Source: an uncultured Pelagibacteraceae bacterium (GTDB taxonomy: Bacteria; Pseudomonadota; Alphaproteobacteria; Pelagibacterales; Pelagibacteraceae). From it: a stretch of DNA of 64,000 nucleotides. The position numbers and the translations under genes are program-made. The notes under the pieces were generated by a model. The model saw only the letters and a program-made list of their open reading frames with translations, was not told where the DNA came from and did not search any database. Within the stretch, counting starts at the first letter, position 1; the number at the start of each line of letters is the position of its first letter. The stretch covers positions 1-64,000 of the forward strand of contig CABZUW010000004.1 of NCBI GenBank assembly GCA_902529105.1. Reading direction: 5' to 3'. Below are positions 18,390-27,735 of this stretch, piece by piece.

Positions 18390-19144
18390 CAAATTCTTAC
18401 TGGTATTCCTTTGCTATTTAAATATTCTTTTGCTTCTATAACAGAATGCGTTCCATAATGAAATATTGAAGCTGCAAGAACAGCGTTGGCGTTTCCCTCT
18501 CTTATGCCCTCAACCATATGATCAAGATTACCTACACCGCCCGATGCTATCAATGGAATATTAACCTTCTTTGATATCTTTTTCATTAGGTTAATATCAT
18601 ACCCAATTTGAGTTCCGTCTCTATCCATAGAAGTAACTAATAGTTCTCCTGCTCCACTATCTTCCATTTTTTTGGCAAACTCTAAAGCATCTAATCCTGA
18701 ATTATTTCTTCCGCCATGAGTGTATACATCCCATTTGTCTCCATTTTTTTTAGCATCAATAGCGATAACAATACATTGCGATCCAAATTTTTTTGAACTT
18801 TCAACTACCACATTTGCATCTTGTACTGCTGCGGTATTTATAGATACCTTATCTGCACCACAGTTTAGTAGTTTATTTATATCTTCAACATTTCTTACGC
18901 CTCCCCCTACTGTTAAAGGCACAAAGCATTTTTTTGAAGTTTCTTTCACAACCTCGTAGATTGTATCTCGATTTTCATTAGAAGCAGTAATATCTAAGAA
19001 ACAAATTTCATCTGCACCACCATCACTATAAATTTTAGCTTGCTCAACAGGATCTCCTGCATCTTGTAAATCAACAAAGTTTATTCCTTTAACAACCCTG
19101 CCATTCTTAACATCTAAGCAAGGTATTATTCTATTTTTAAGCAT
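18389..19144 (-). CDS. hisF: Imidazole glycerol phosphate synthase cyclase subunit
   Basis: TIM-barrel cyclase that combines PRFAR with ammonia delivered by HisH to give IGP and AICAR. The half-barrel motifs are [16 protein letters not shown] at the start (catalytic Asp), LTVGGGVR near residue 80, [18 protein letters not shown] near 129, [16 protein letters not shown] near 170 (second catalytic Asp) and IASGGVG near 201. The ATG at 19144 is preferred over a TTG one codon earlier; it overlaps the hisA end by 8 bases. The length of 251 is normal. Confidence 0.97.
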   Translation of the reverse strand: MLKNRIIPCLDVKNGRVVKGINFVDLQDAGDPVEQAKIYSDGGADEICFLDITASNENRDTIYEVVKETSKKCFVPLTVGGGVRNVEDINKLLNCGADKVSINTAAVQDANVVVESSKKFGSQCIVIAIDAKKNGDKWDVYTHGGRNNSGLDALEFAKKMEDSGAGELLVTSMDRDGTQIGYDINLMKKISKKVNIPLIASGGVGNLDHMVEGIREGNANAVLAASIFHYGTHSVIEAKEYLNSKGIPVRI

Positions 19145-19862
19145 CAATCTCCTTTGCTAAATCTTCTAGTTTTATATCTCCATCATAAATTGCTTTTCCC
19201 ACTATTATGCCTTCTATTTTTTTGTTGTTTAGCTCCTTTGCTTTTTTTATATCTTCTATCGATGAAACACCTCCTGAAATTATTACAGGAAAGTTTGAAG
19301 TATTGGCTATTTTTTCAGTCCCTTCAAAATTTGGGCTTGTTTTCATTCCATCTTTATTAATATCTGTATAAATTAATCTTGATACTCCATATTCGTTTAC
19401 TTCTTTTAAAAAATCTAAAGTTTTAAAATTAGAATTTTTTTTCCAACCAGAAACAGCCAAATATCCATCTTTAGCATCTAAACCTAAAGCAATTTTATTT
19501 GGAAATTTGTTGCAGGCATTCTCTAAAAATTCTCTATCATTGATCGCAGCACTTCCTAATATAACTTTTTCAACACCAATATCAGTATATTTTTGAATGC
19601 TATCGAAGTTTCTTACACCACCACCCACTTCTATATTAATGTCAAATTTTTTAACTATATCTTCAATAACATCTAAATTTACAGTTTCGCCAGTTAAAGC
19701 TCCATCAAGATCTATAATATGCAAATTTTTAAAACCACTATCCTTATACTTACCAGCTTGTTCAACAGGGGACATTTCATACTCAGTTTTGTTATCAAAG
19801 TTTCCTTTAACTAATCTTACACATTTTTTGTCTTTAATATCTATCGCGGGAAAAATTTTCAT
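19137..19862 (-). CDS. hisA: ProFAR isomerase
   Basis: Converts ProFAR to PRFAR in histidine synthesis. Shares the two-fold half-barrel design with HisF. It begins with [20 protein letters not shown] (catalytic Asp8), then [13 protein letters not shown] near residue 47, [11 protein letters not shown] near 80, [15 protein letters not shown] near 125, YTDINKDGM near 163 and ISGGVSS near 198. Its start directly abuts the hisH stop and its end overlaps hisF, consistent with one transcript. Confidence 0.97.
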   Translation of the reverse strand: MKIFPAIDIKDKKCVRLVKGNFDNKTEYEMSPVEQAGKYKDSGFKNLHIIDLDGALTGETVNLDVIEDIVKKFDINIEVGGGVRNFDSIQKYTDIGVEKVILGSAAINDREFLENACNKFPNKIALGLDAKDGYLAVSGWKKNSNFKTLDFLKEVNEYGVSRLIYTDINKDGMKTSPNFEGTEKIANTSNFPVIISGGVSSIEDIKKAKELNNKKIEGIIVGKAIYDGDIKLEDLAKEIDA

Positions 19863-20489
19863 TTACAAATTTATAAAATTATTAACTAATTTTAGACCAG
19901 TTTTATCACTTTTTTCTGGGTGAAATTGTGTTCCAAATATATTTTCTTTCTCGACTGAACAAACTATTTTTGTTGAATAATCAATAGTTGCCGAAATAAC
20001 TTTATTATCAGAAGGTATAAACTCATAACTATGAACAAAGTACATATGAGAATTGTTTTCTATACTTTTAAAAATCTTACTATCTTTTACAATATTAATT
20101 TCATTCCAACCAATATGAGGAAGTTTATATTTTCCGTTTTGATTATCGATTTTTGACACTTTTCCTGATATCCAGCCTAAACCTTTTGTTTCTGTTTCCT
20201 CATAGCCTACATCAGCAAACATTTGTAAACCTACGCAAATACCTAGCAATGGTTTTTTTTTATTAATTACAAATTCATTCAGTTCATCCACTAAACCAGT
20301 GATATTGTTTAAAGCCTCAATACAACTTTTAAAAGAACCCTGTCCTGGCAAAACTACTTTATCGCTTGAACCTATTTTTTTAATGTCAGATGTGACTTCA
20401 ATATTTACTTTATCTTTTGCTACTTCTTTAAACGAATTGATAACAGAACTTATGTTACCTGATTTGTAATCAACAATAGATAGTTTCAT
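19863..20489 (-). CDS. hisH: Imidazole glycerol phosphate synthase glutaminase subunit
   Basis: Class I glutamine amidotransferase that feeds ammonia to HisF. The nucleophile motif LLGICVGLQMFA places the cysteine near residue 85, with the oxyanion segment LPGQGSFK near 48, and the catalytic His-Glu pair in FGTQFHPEKS near 185-194. The length of 208 is usual. hisA begins immediately after its stop, and hisB ends 13 bases upstream. Confidence 0.97.
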   Translation of the reverse strand: MKLSIVDYKSGNISSVINSFKEVAKDKVNIEVTSDIKKIGSSDKVVLPGQGSFKSCIEALNNITGLVDELNEFVINKKKPLLGICVGLQMFADVGYEETETKGLGWISGKVSKIDNQNGKYKLPHIGWNEINIVKDSKIFKSIENNSHMYFVHSYEFIPSDNKVISATIDYSTKIVCSVEKENIFGTQFHPEKSDKTGLKLVNNFINL

Positions 20490-20502
20490 TAATTCTTTAG
20501 TT

Positions 20503-21093
20503 TTATAAAGAACCTTTTGTGGATGGAATAGCTTTTTTATTTCTTGGATCTATCTCCATTGCAGTTCTTAATGATCTAGCTAGGCCTTTAAAGCATGACT
20601 CTATAATGTGATGACTGTTGTCACCATAAATATTTTCTACGTGTAAAGTAATTCCTGCCGACTGAGAGAATGCCTGAAACCACTCCTTAAAAAGCTCAGT
20701 ATCCATCTCTCCTAATTTCTCAACCTTTAATTTTACATTCCATATTAAGTAAGGTCTATTTGAAACATCTATTACTACTCTTGTTAAAGCTTCATCCATG
20801 GGGATTAAAGCGTGGGAGTAACGTCTAATTCCCTTGAATTTATTAGATGCTTTTTTTAAACATTCGCCAATAGCAATACCAGAATCTTCTGTTGTATGAT
20901 GAAGATCAATATGAGTATCTCCTTTAGCTTTTATATTCATATCAATTGAAGAGTGTTTTGATAATTGTTCAAGCATGTGATTAAGAAAACCTATTCCAGT
21001 ATCAATTTTATATTTACCCTTACCATCAATATTCATATCTACAGATATGCTAGTTTCTTTTGTTTTTCTATTTATTTTAGCTTTTCTCTTCAT
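20503..21093 (-). CDS. hisB: Imidazoleglycerol-phosphate dehydratase
   Basis: Monofunctional IGP dehydratase (196 residues, no phosphatase domain). The two manganese-binding histidine clusters are visible as [13 protein letters not shown] near residues 36-48 with [15 protein letters not shown] near 67-81, and the later repeat [25 protein letters not shown] near 150-174. It is the first gene of the minus-strand his run. A 23-base inverted repeat sits 13 bases upstream of its start, in the gap shared with hslV. Confidence 0.97.
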   Translation of the reverse strand: MKRKAKINRKTKETSISVDMNIDGKGKYKIDTGIGFLNHMLEQLSKHSSIDMNIKAKGDTHIDLHHTTEDSGIAIGECLKKASNKFKGIRRYSHALIPMDEALTRVVIDVSNRPYLIWNVKLKVEKLGEMDTELFKEWFQAFSQSAGITLHVENIYGDNSHHIIESCFKGLARSLRTAMEIDPRNKKAIPSTKGSL

Positions 21094-21106
21094 TTTTAAA
21101 CAACAT

Positions 21107-21129
21107 ATATAGCGATTATCTCGCTATAT
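21107..21129. promoter_or_regulatory. Perfect inverted repeat between hisB and hslV
   Basis: The 9-base arms atatagcga and tcgctatat are separated by the 5-base spacer ttatc. It lies in the 89-base gap between the divergent hisB and hslV starts, close to hisB. It could be an operator for a dimeric regulator or a hairpin in the hisB leader. No T tract follows, so it is not a simple terminator. Confidence 0.5.
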
Positions 21130-21182
21130 CAATAATAGTCTCAACCTCTTGAAGTATATAAAATAATCTCCATTTAATAGTT

Positions 21183-21698
21183 ATGACAACAATTGTATTA
21201 GTAAGAAAAAATAATGACGTAGTTGTGGCGGGCGATGGACAAGTTAGTATGGGGAATACTGTTATAAAAAGCACAGCTAAAAAAGTTAGAAGAATTGAAA
21301 AAAGAGATGTAGTAGCTGGATTTGCAGGATCGACAGCTGACGCACTAACTTTATTTGAGAGATTAGAATCAAAGTTAGAAAAACATGCAGGTAATCTTTC
21401 GAGATCTGCTGTGGAATTAGCAAAAGATTGGAGAACTGATAAATATTTAAGAAGATTAGAAGCATTAATGGCTGTGGCAGATAAAGAAAATAGTTTTATA
21501 ATCTCTGGTACAGGAGATGTTTTAGAACCAGAAGGTGATGTTATTGGAATAGGTTCTGGTGGAAATTATGCATTAGCAGCTGCAAAGGTTTTAATGGATA
21601 CCGATATGTCTGCAGAAGAAGTTGCAAAAAAAGCAATTAAAGTAGCTTCTGATATATGCGTATTTACAAATAATAATTTAAATATTGAAAAAGTATAA
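21183..21698 (+). CDS. hslV: HslV protease subunit of HslUV
   Basis: Proteasome-like N-terminal threonine peptidase. The start [11 protein letters not shown] exposes Thr2 as nucleophile after methionine removal; GDGQVSMG near residues 17-24, the [20 protein letters not shown] segment near 35-54 and SGTGDVLEP near 118 are conserved. Its 171 residues are normal. The last base of its TAA is the first base of the hslU ATG, so synthesis of the two subunits is coupled. It is divergent from the his genes, the usual alphaproteobacterial arrangement. Confidence 0.97.
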   Translation: MTTIVLVRKNNDVVVAGDGQVSMGNTVIKSTAKKVRRIEKRDVVAGFAGSTADALTLFERLESKLEKHAGNLSRSAVELAKDWRTDKYLRRLEALMAVADKENSFIISGTGDVLEPEGDVIGIGSGGNYALAAAKVLMDTDMSAEEVAKKAIKVASDICVFTNNNLNIEKV

Positions 21699-23065
21699 TG
21701 GAAAAATCAAACGTAACTACTTTAAAAACTAAAGATAAAAAAGAGGAAAAAGAAAATTTAACCACTTCTCTTTCACCAAGAGAAATAGTCTCAGAACTAG
21801 ATAGATTTGTGGTAGGACAAAATAAAGCCAAAAGAGCAGTTGCAATAGCTTTAAGAAATAGATGGAGAAGACAAGCACTAACTGGGGATATGAAAGATGA
21901 GGTTTTACCTAAAAATATCTTAATGATAGGCCCAACAGGCGTAGGTAAAACAGAAATTTCAAGAAGACTATCAAAACTTGCTGAAGCTCCTTTTGTAAAA
22001 GTAGAAGCTACAAGATTTACCGAAGTAGGTTATGTAGGTAGAGATGTTGAACAAATAGTTAGAGATTTATTAGAAATAGCAATCTCAATGGAGAAAGTTA
22101 AAAAAAGGAAAGAAGTTAAAGCACAAGTGCAAAAATTAGCAGAGGAAAGAGTTCTAGACGCATTAGTTGGTCCAAAAGCAAGCGTTGCTACAAGAGAAAG
22201 CTTCCGTAAGAGATTACGAAGTGGCGATTTAGATGATAACGAGATTGAAATTGCTGTGAGTGAAAGCGGAGGTATGCCTTCATTTGAAATTCCAGGAATG
22301 CCAGGAGCAAATGTTGGGATGATTAATATTTCAGATATGCTTGGGAAATCTATGGGTAGTAAGCCAAAAAGAAAAAAAATGACAGTAAAAGAGTCCTATG
22401 AAATTTTAATGAATGAGGAGTCTGATAAGTTAATAGAGCAAGATAAAATAATTAAGTCAGCAAAAAATACCACAGAGAACAATGGAATTGTTTTTCTAGA
22501 TGAGATAGACAAAATTTCTGCGAGAACAGATAGAGTTGGTGGTGACGTTTCAAGAGAAGGTGTTCAAAGGGATTTATTGCCGTTAATAGAAGGTACAACT
22601 GTTAGCACTAAATATGGACCTGTTAAAACTGACCATATTTTGTTTATAGCGTCTGGTGCTTTTCAACTAGCAAAACCGTCAGATCTGTTACCAGAATTGC
22701 AAGGGAGACTACCTATTCGAGTTGAGCTTGATCCACTAACAAGTGAAGATTTCAAAAGAATACTTAAAGAGCCTGATAACAGTTTAATAAAGCAATACAA
22801 AGCTCTCCTTCAAACTGAAAAAGTCGAATTGGAATTTACAGAAGACGGTATAAATACAATTGCCGATATTGCCATGGAGGTAAACTCAACAGTAGAGAAT
22901 ATAGGTGCGAGAAGATTACATACTATTATTGAAAGAGTATTAGATGAAATTAGTTTTACAGCAACTGATAAGGCTGGAGAAAGAATTGTAGTAGACTCAG
23001 AGTATATAAACAAAAATTTAGGTGAATTAACTAAAGATACTGATTTATCTAAGTTTATTTTATAA
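21698..23065 (+). CDS. hslU: HslU ATPase subunit of HslUV
   Basis: AAA+ unfoldase that feeds Hsl[28 protein letters not shown] lies at the start of the domain, Walker [10 protein letters not shown] at 78-86, the pore motif GYVGRDV near 110, an inserted I domain around 125-250, Walker [13 protein letters not shown] near 265-276, sensor residues in [26 protein letters not shown], and [16 protein letters not shown] near 405. It ends in DLSKFIL, the C-terminal tail that docks into HslV. The 3' end overlaps the convergent gene by 11 bases. Confidence 0.97.
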   Translation: MEKSNVTTLKTKDKKEEKENLTTSLSPREIVSELDRFVVGQNKAKRAVAIALRNRWRRQALTGDMKDEVLPKNILMIGPTGVGKTEISRRLSKLAEAPFVKVEATRFTEVGYVGRDVEQIVRDLLEIAISMEKVKKRKEVKAQVQKLAEERVLDALVGPKASVATRESFRKRLRSGDLDDNEIEIAVSESGGMPSFEIPGMPGANVGMINISDMLGKSMGSKPKRKKMTVKESYEILMNEESDKLIEQDKIIKSAKNTTENNGIVFLDEIDKISARTDRVGGDVSREGVQRDLLPLIEGTTVSTKYGPVKTDHILFIASGAFQLAKPSDLLPELQGRLPIRVELDPLTSEDFKRILKEPDNSLIKQYKALLQTEKVELEFTEDGINTIADIAMEVNSTVENIGARRLHTIIERVLDEISFTATDKAGERIVVDSEYINKNLGELTKDTDLSKFIL

Positions 23066-23654
23066 CTTTATATTCAAAGTTTTGAGTTTGATCATTCACT
23101 TGTAACTCAACTGCACCATTTCTAAGATGAAATTTCCGAGCCATTTCAGTTAATGGTGAAAGTGTAACTAATCTATTTAAATGATTTGACTTTTTAATCA
23201 TTTTATAAACTTCTTTTACAATAAGTTTACCTCCACCTTTTTTTTTTGACCAAACGGTATAGGCGATAGCAATTTTACCCACATTTTGATCTCTATGTGT
23301 ACTTTGCAAAAATGCGTCTTTACTTAATAGATCTAATTCATCTACGGTTTTGGGAATATTATTTGTAAAAGCAAAACACATTACAGCATGGATTTCACCT
23401 TGATATTTCACGCCATAAATTTTTCTTCCAAAACTTGTTCTAAATTCGTTGCTTAGCTCAGGTCTTACAGGATCATCGCTTGTATCACATTTTTCAAGTT
23501 CAACTAGTTCGGCACCTTTAACCCAATCAAAAAAGTTTTTTATCTTTTTTTCTAAATTTTCTTTAACTTTAAATAAGTTTTCTTTATTTTTTGAAATATT
23601 TTTTTTTATTTTTTCGTTAAGATCATTTGTTTTATTTTTTATATCTATTTTCAT
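23055..23654 (-). CDS. GNAT-like protein with lysine-rich N-terminal helix
   Basis: I do not recognise the exact family. The first 45 residues are a charged, probably coiled-coil helix ([21 protein letters not shown]). The remaining 150 look like a GNAT fold: a strand AVMCFAFT near residue 90, [20 protein letters not shown] near 133-152 as a possible acetyl-CoA loop, and [20 protein letters not shown] near 160-179, similar to the end of GNAT domains. The ATG shares one base with the Smr stop, so it belongs to the timA-smr run. Enzymatic activity is uncertain. Confidence 0.65.
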   Translation of the reverse strand: MKIDIKNKTNDLNEKIKKNISKNKENLFKVKENLEKKIKNFFDWVKGAELVELEKCDTSDDPVRPELSNEFRTSFGRKIYGVKYQGEIHAVMCFAFTNNIPKTVDELDLLSKDAFLQSTHRDQNVGKIAIAYTVWSKKKGGGKLIVKEVYKMIKKSNHLNRLVTLSPLTEMARKFHLRNGAVELQVNDQTQNFEYKVIK

Positions 23655-24067
23655 TATTTTTTTGCTTTTAAGTAAATAGAAAAATCACCACTATTTAAAT
23701 TTTGGATATCATCGTGGTTTATTTTTTTTATCATATCAACTAATTCTTTTTCTCCCTGAATAAACTCAGGTACTGAATATTTTAAAATACCTAATTTATT
23801 TGATTTATAAGGGTCTTTTATATTATTTGAACGGTTTCCTTTCCCGGTTATAATTTTTAATTTTTTAATACCATTATTGTAAGAGTTTATTATCAAATTC
23901 TTGACTGCAATATTTGCATCTCTGAGCCCATAACCATGCAAATCTAAAGTCTCTTCATATTTTGGTATTTTTTTATAAATTTTATTATCTTTGTCTTCCA
24001 ATCTCTCATTGCTTTTGATAAAATTTTCCCAGTCTTTTTTATCTTTGTCTGAAATTTTATTGTTCAA
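23654..24067 (-). CDS. Smr domain protein
   Basis: A 137-residue protein with a single Smr (MutS2 C-terminal-like) domain. The diagnostic LDLHGYGLRDANIAVKNLI is near residues 42-60 and KKLKIITGKGNRS near 73-85, where the usual H-G-x-G reads TGKGN. Smr domains have nuclease or nucleic-acid-binding activity. The start is a TTG immediately after the timA stop; no early ATG exists. In many alphaproteobacteria this gene follows timA and mltA; mltA is missing here. Confidence 0.85.
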   Translation of the reverse strand: MNNKISDKDKKDWENFIKSNERLEDKDNKIYKKIPKYEETLDLHGYGLRDANIAVKNLIINSYNNGIKKLKIITGKGNRSNNIKDPYKSNKLGILKYSVPEFIQGEKELVDMIKKINHDDIQNLNSGDFSIYLKAKK

Positions 24068-24655
24068 TTAAACTTGAGTGTCTATTAATAACCAATTTGG
24101 ATTATTAGTTGTTACATCTTTTTGAAATTTCCACGTATCATAAACCTTTTTAATTTTATCAGGATCGCCAGAAATTACTTTTTTTTCTTTATCTTTTATA
24201 GATGAAATTATTTCACTAACAAAATCAACTGTTACTTCTAGAAAATTATTTTTTTGTTCGTGATCTTTTATATTTGATGAATTGATACCAATAAAGGTTG
24301 TATCAGAAGTATAGCCTTTAGAATCTCTCTCCTTTATTGCATCATTAAATTCGTCATAAACTTTTTTGTTTAGTAGATTTTTAATATCTTTAAGGTTTCC
24401 CTTAGAAAAATTTGTTATAATTGTTTCGTATGCAATATTAGCGCCTTTTAAAAACTCCTTTTTTTGTGCATCATCGAAAGAATTTATATCAACTTTTTTT
24501 TCGGCTTTTTTAGGCTGGAAATCATGAGGAAAGCTTGTTGAAATATCCTCTTCATATCCTGTTTTTTTTCCTAAAATCCCTCTTAGCCTCAAAAATATGA
24601 AGCCAGCAATCATTGCTAAAAGTATAATATCAATGTATTCAAAACTATAACTCAT
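24068..24655 (-). CDS. Tim44/TimA family membrane-anchored protein
   Basis: A 195-residue protein with an N-terminal membrane anchor (YIDIILLAMIAGFIFLRLRGILG) and a C-terminal Tim44-like domain of the NTF2-like fold: GANIAYETIITNFSKGNLKDIKNLLNKKVYDEF near residues 71-103, then FLEVTVDFVSEIIS and DTWKFQKDVTTNNPNWLLIDTQ at the end. The bacterial homologue of the mitochondrial import protein; suggested as an adaptor at the inner membrane. It is divergent from fxsA and secB, the usual alphaproteobacterial order. Confidence 0.9.
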   Translation of the reverse strand: MSYSFEYIDIILLAMIAGFIFLRLRGILGKKTGYEEDISTSFPHDFQPKKAEKKVDINSFDDAQKKEFLKGANIAYETIITNFSKGNLKDIKNLLNKKVYDEFNDAIKERDSKGYTSDTTFIGINSSNIKDHEQKNNFLEVTVDFVSEIISSIKDKEKKVISGDPDKIKKVYDTWKFQKDVTTNNPNWLLIDTQV

Positions 24656-24713
24656 ACAAATATAATATTTATTATGTTAGACAATTTCAACTGACAATTT
24701 ACATTAAAGACAA

Positions 24714-25127
24714 ATGAACACAGCGCTTATTCTAATTATTTTAATACCAATTATTGAAATTTATCTATTTATTAAGATCGGATCGCAAATAGGAGCTTTC
24801 AATACCATTTCTCTAATATTTATAACTGCTATACTTGGTGTATGGTACGCCCGATATGAAGGTTTTAACACTTTAAAATCTGGGTTAAGCCAACTAATTA
24901 AAAACGAATTACCGCTTTATGAGATAATTTCTGGTGCTGCTCTAGCTGTTGCAGCTATTCTTTTAATAATCCCAGGTTTTGCTACTGATTTCTTGGGTTT
25001 AATAATGATATTCCCTCCTACAAGAAAGTTGTTATTTGGGAAAATATCAAAAAATTATTCCAAAAGAAAAAATTATAATGATAAAGTTATTGAGGGAGAG
25101 TCTGAAGATTTGGATGATAAGAAATAA
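24714..25127 (+). CDS. fxsA: FxsA family membrane protein
   Basis: A 137-residue inner-membrane protein. It shows the FxsA pattern IPIIEIYLFIKIGSQIGAFNTI at residues 11-32, a strand or helix ILGVWYARYEG near 43-53, and LLIIPGFATDFLGLIMIFPPTR near 84-105, followed by a hydrophilic tail. FxsA was named for suppressing F-plasmid exclusion of phage T7; its normal role is unclear. secB starts two bases after its stop. Confidence 0.92.
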   Translation: MNTALILIILIPIIEIYLFIKIGSQIGAFNTISLIFITAILGVWYARYEGFNTLKSGLSQLIKNELPLYEIISGAALAVAAILLIIPGFATDFLGLIMIFPPTRKLLFGKISKNYSKRKNYNDKVIEGESEDLDDKK

Positions 25128-25129
25128 TA

Positions 25130-25552
25130 ATGGATAAAAAATTTGAAGTCATACTAAATTATATAAAAGATCTGTCGATTGAAACTCCTAATGCTGAGAC
25201 TCTTTTATTTGTACGTGAGAATATTAATAAATATCAGCTTGGTATAGATATTAATTCTAAGCCTTTAAAAAATAAAATGGTAGAAGTAAGCACAAAACTT
25301 TCATTTAAAGATAATAGTACAAATGAAAAAAAGTCTGTATTTGAAATAGATTATGCGTCTGTTGTCAAAATCGATGAAGGAGTGAATGATAAAAAAGAAC
25401 TTGGTAAAATATTACTCTGTGATGTACAAAAAGAAGTCTATCCAGAATTAGAAACCATATTTGTAAATCTAATAAATAAATCTGGTTATCCAAATATTAA
25501 GTTCGAAAAAAAAGTAGATTTTGAGAAATTATATAGTGAAAAATTAAACTAG
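25130..25552 (+). CDS. secB: Protein-export chaperone SecB
   Basis: Tetrameric cytosolic chaperone that keeps preproteins unfolded and hands them to SecA. The 140-residue sequence has DLSIETPNAETLL near residues 14-26, the repeated beta strands KMVEVSTKLSF and KSVFEIDYASVVKI, CDVQKEVYPELETIFVNLINKSGYPNI near 104-130 and a C-terminal acidic helix (DFEKLYSEKLN). Divergent from most SecB but with the family's landmarks in place. It is convergent with dnaQ, overlapping 4 bases. Confidence 0.92.
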   Translation: MDKKFEVILNYIKDLSIETPNAETLLFVRENINKYQLGIDINSKPLKNKMVEVSTKLSFKDNSTNEKKSVFEIDYASVVKIDEGVNDKKELGKILLCDVQKEVYPELETIFVNLINKSGYPNIKFEKKVDFEKLYSEKLN

Positions 25553-26217
25553 AAATAATTTTTTTTCATTTTACTTTTAATAAAACTTTTATGTAGTTCG
25601 AATTCTTCTTTAGAGATTGGTATAACTCTTTTTGAATAATCTTGATTGCTAATATTTTTTAAATTTTCTTCTACAATGTTTTGTGTTGAAAAATCTAAAG
25701 ATGGCTCTTTTTGATCTAATAAATTTATATAAACTTTTGATAACAATTCGCAGTCGATTAAGGCATTGTGTTTTTCTCTTCTTGAATTATCAATACGAAA
25801 TCTCTTACACAGTGCGTCTAGACTTGCATTTGATCCAGGATATTTTTCTCTTGCTAAGGTTAAAGTATCTACAACATTACTATTTTCTAGTTCTTTTTTC
25901 CCAATTAATTTTAACTCATTATTAATATGAGAAATATCAAATTCTGCATTGTGAATTATAATCTTTTTTCCATCAATAAATTTTAGAAAGTCTTCAGATA
26001 CTTGTTTAAAACTTTTTTTATCAGATAAGAATTCATCAGTGTAGCCATGTACCTTAAATGCACTTTCTGAAACTTTTCTTCCCGGATTTAGAAAACAGTG
26101 AAAAATTTTTTTTGTTGGAATTAAATTATCCAATTCTATACATCCTATCTCAACAATTCTATGACCTTCCTTTACAGATAAGCCTGTAGTTTCTGTATCT
26201 AAGATAACTTCTTTCAT
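25549..26217 (-). CDS. dnaQ: DNA polymerase III epsilon subunit
   Basis: Proofreading 3'-5' exonuclease of the replicative polymerase (DEDDh class). Exo I is LDTETTGL at residues 6-13 (Asp7, Glu9), exo II HNAEFDISHINNEL near 94-107, and exo III HNALIDCELLSKVY near 155-168 with the catalytic His. Its 222 residues match short alphaproteobacterial forms. Its ATG shares one base with the coaE stop. It is the last gene of the ppsR-maf-aroE-coaE-dnaQ operon that points away from the proposed origin. Confidence 0.95.
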   Translation of the reverse strand: MKEVILDTETTGLSVKEGHRIVEIGCIELDNLIPTKKIFHCFLNPGRKVSESAFKVHGYTDEFLSDKKSFKQVSEDFLKFIDGKKIIIHNAEFDISHINNELKLIGKKELENSNVVDTLTLAREKYPGSNASLDALCKRFRIDNSRREKHNALIDCELLSKVYINLLDQKEPSLDFSTQNIVEENLKNISNQDYSKRVIPISKEEFELHKSFIKSKMKKNYF

Positions 26218-26789
26218 TATATTCCTAGTTCTACTTTTAACTCATTTAATTGTTTGATAACAAATTCTTTTTTAAAGTTATTTCTAATTACAAAATTGCA
26301 TCTTCTCTTCTTATACACAGGAGGTAGCTGATTTTTAGCCATTATCTTATAAGTTTTTTTATTAAAATTTTTTCTACTCTTTAGTTTATTAATTATTTCA
26401 TTCGTTTTTGCATCAACATAAACTAAAAATATATTTTTTATTTTGATATTATTTTCGAGCAATAGAGGGATATCTAGTACTATTACTTTTTTCTTAGAAT
26501 ATTTTTTCAAAAATTTTTTTAATTCCACTCTAACAATTGGATGGACTATTTTACCTAATTTTTTTAAATTATTTTTATTTTTGTTTACAATTCTTTGCAA
26601 TTCTTTTTTATCTATTGGAAATTTTGTGATCTGATTAGGAAATACTTTTTTAATCCTATTATAAAACTTTTTATTTTTTTTATAAATTTTATTTACTTCT
26701 TTATCAGCGTTAAAGTTAAATTTAGTAATTTTATTAGCAATATACGTTTTTCCTGATCCAATTTTTCCTATAATACCTATGATTATCAT
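26217..26789 (-). CDS. coaE: Dephospho-CoA kinase
   Basis: Last step of coenzyme A synthesis, phosphorylating the ribose 3'-OH of dephospho-CoA. P-loop GKIGSGKT lies at residues 8-15, a short FNADKEVNKIY segment replaces the usual DADxxxH near 28, and VIVLDIPLLLENN is visible near 105-117. The sequence is exceptionally lysine- and asparagine-rich. The start overlaps the end of aroE by 4 bases (ATGA). Length 190 is normal. Confidence 0.92.
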   Translation of the reverse strand: MIIIGIIGKIGSGKTYIANKITKFNFNADKEVNKIYKKNKKFYNRIKKVFPNQITKFPIDKKELQRIVNKNKNNLKKLGKIVHPIVRVELKKFLKKYSKKKVIVLDIPLLLENNIKIKNIFLVYVDAKTNEIINKLKSRKNFNKKTYKIMAKNQLPPVYKKRRCNFVIRNNFKKEFVIKQLNELKVELGI

Positions 26790-27580
26790 TCGCTTACAAT
26801 TGTTATTGTTTCTTTATCAATATTAGGCATAACTTTATGCCACAATGTGAAAGATTGGTGAGCTTGATAAATAAACATCATTTTACCATTTTCTACAATA
26901 TGCATCATTTGTCTTGCACTCTTAAGAAATTTGGTTTCTTTAGGATTGTAAATCAAATCATAAAAAAGAATTTTTTTCTTTATACTTTCAAAATTTAAAC
27001 CTAAGTCATCTTCTTTATTAAGCCCGAGACTGGTTGCATTAATTATCATATCAAAATCTCTAATATCCCCCCAATCAACGATCTCTATATATTCCAATTT
27101 TTCTCTGATTTTTTGGGCTTTTTCTTTGGTTCTATTCATTAAGAAAATATTTTTAGTATTTAAATTTTTTAAAGCACTTATTACAGAAGGAACGACTCCA
27201 CCAGCACCCAGAATTAAAACATTTTTATTTGATGTATCAAATTTAATATGTCTAATAGCTAATTCAAAACCTGCTATATCTGTATTATGACCCACTAATT
27301 TATTATTTTCTAAATATACTGTATTCACTGATTGTGTATTTTGTGCCTCAGGACTTAATTTTTCTAAACAAGGGATTATCAACTGTTTGAATGGAACTGT
27401 TACATTCAAACCAGATATTTCGCCAGTTTTAACTTTTTGAACTATTTTGTTTAGGTTGTCTTTTTCTAAGAGTAATTTTTCATATTTCGCATTTAAATTA
27501 TGTTTTCTAAACCAAAAATTATGCAGCTTTGGTGAAAGAGAATGACTTATTGGATTGCCAATAACAAAATATTTTTTCAT
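26786..27580 (-). CDS. aroE: Shikimate dehydrogenase
   Basis: NADPH-dependent reduction of 3-dehydroshikimate in aromatic amino acid synthesis. The substrate site is IGNPISHSLSPKLHNFWF at 7-24 and SGLNVTVPFKQ near 56-66 (catalytic Lys65), with HNTDIAGF near 98 and the NADP-binding glycine-rich loop LGAGGVVPS near 123. NATSLGL near 182 and YQAHQSFTLWH near 234 complete the fold. Its ATG overlaps the stop of the small membrane-protein gene upstream (ATGA), indicating coupled translation. Confidence 0.96.
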   Translation of the reverse strand: MKKYFVIGNPISHSLSPKLHNFWFRKHNLNAKYEKLLLEKDNLNKIVQKVKTGEISGLNVTVPFKQLIIPCLEKLSPEAQNTQSVNTVYLENNKLVGHNTDIAGFELAIRHIKFDTSNKNVLILGAGGVVPSVISALKNLNTKNIFLMNRTKEKAQKIREKLEYIEIVDWGDIRDFDMIINATSLGLNKEDDLGLNFESIKKKILFYDLIYNPKETKFLKSARQMMHIVENGKMMFIYQAHQSFTLWHKVMPNIDKETITIVSE

Positions 27581-27735
27581 TTTTGTATTCGAATTTTGCC
27601 TTTTAACTTATGTATTATAAATAAAGCTATTGCAGTTAATACTGCAAATACTTCTAAAGCATGGCCTGAGCTTCCCAAAATTAATTGGACGAAAGCAAAT
27701 ATTATACAAACGACGAACCAAATTAATACTAGCAT
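27577..27735 (-). CDS. Small two-helix membrane protein between maf and aroE
   Basis: A 52-residue ORF that I translated by hand: it begins MLVLIWFVVCIIFAFVQLIL and ends KLKGKIRIQK. It holds two hydrophobic segments (about residues 2-20 and 28-41) around a short GSSGHA turn, with a basic C-terminal tail. Its ATG shares one base with the maf stop (TAATG) and its TGA overlaps the aroE ATG (ATGA), exactly the coupling seen elsewhere in this operon. Without it there would be a 154-base hole in an otherwise gapless operon. No function is recognised. Confidence 0.75.
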   Translation of the reverse strand: MLVLIWFVVCIIFAFVQLILGSSGHALEVFAVLTAIALFIIHKLKGKIRIQK

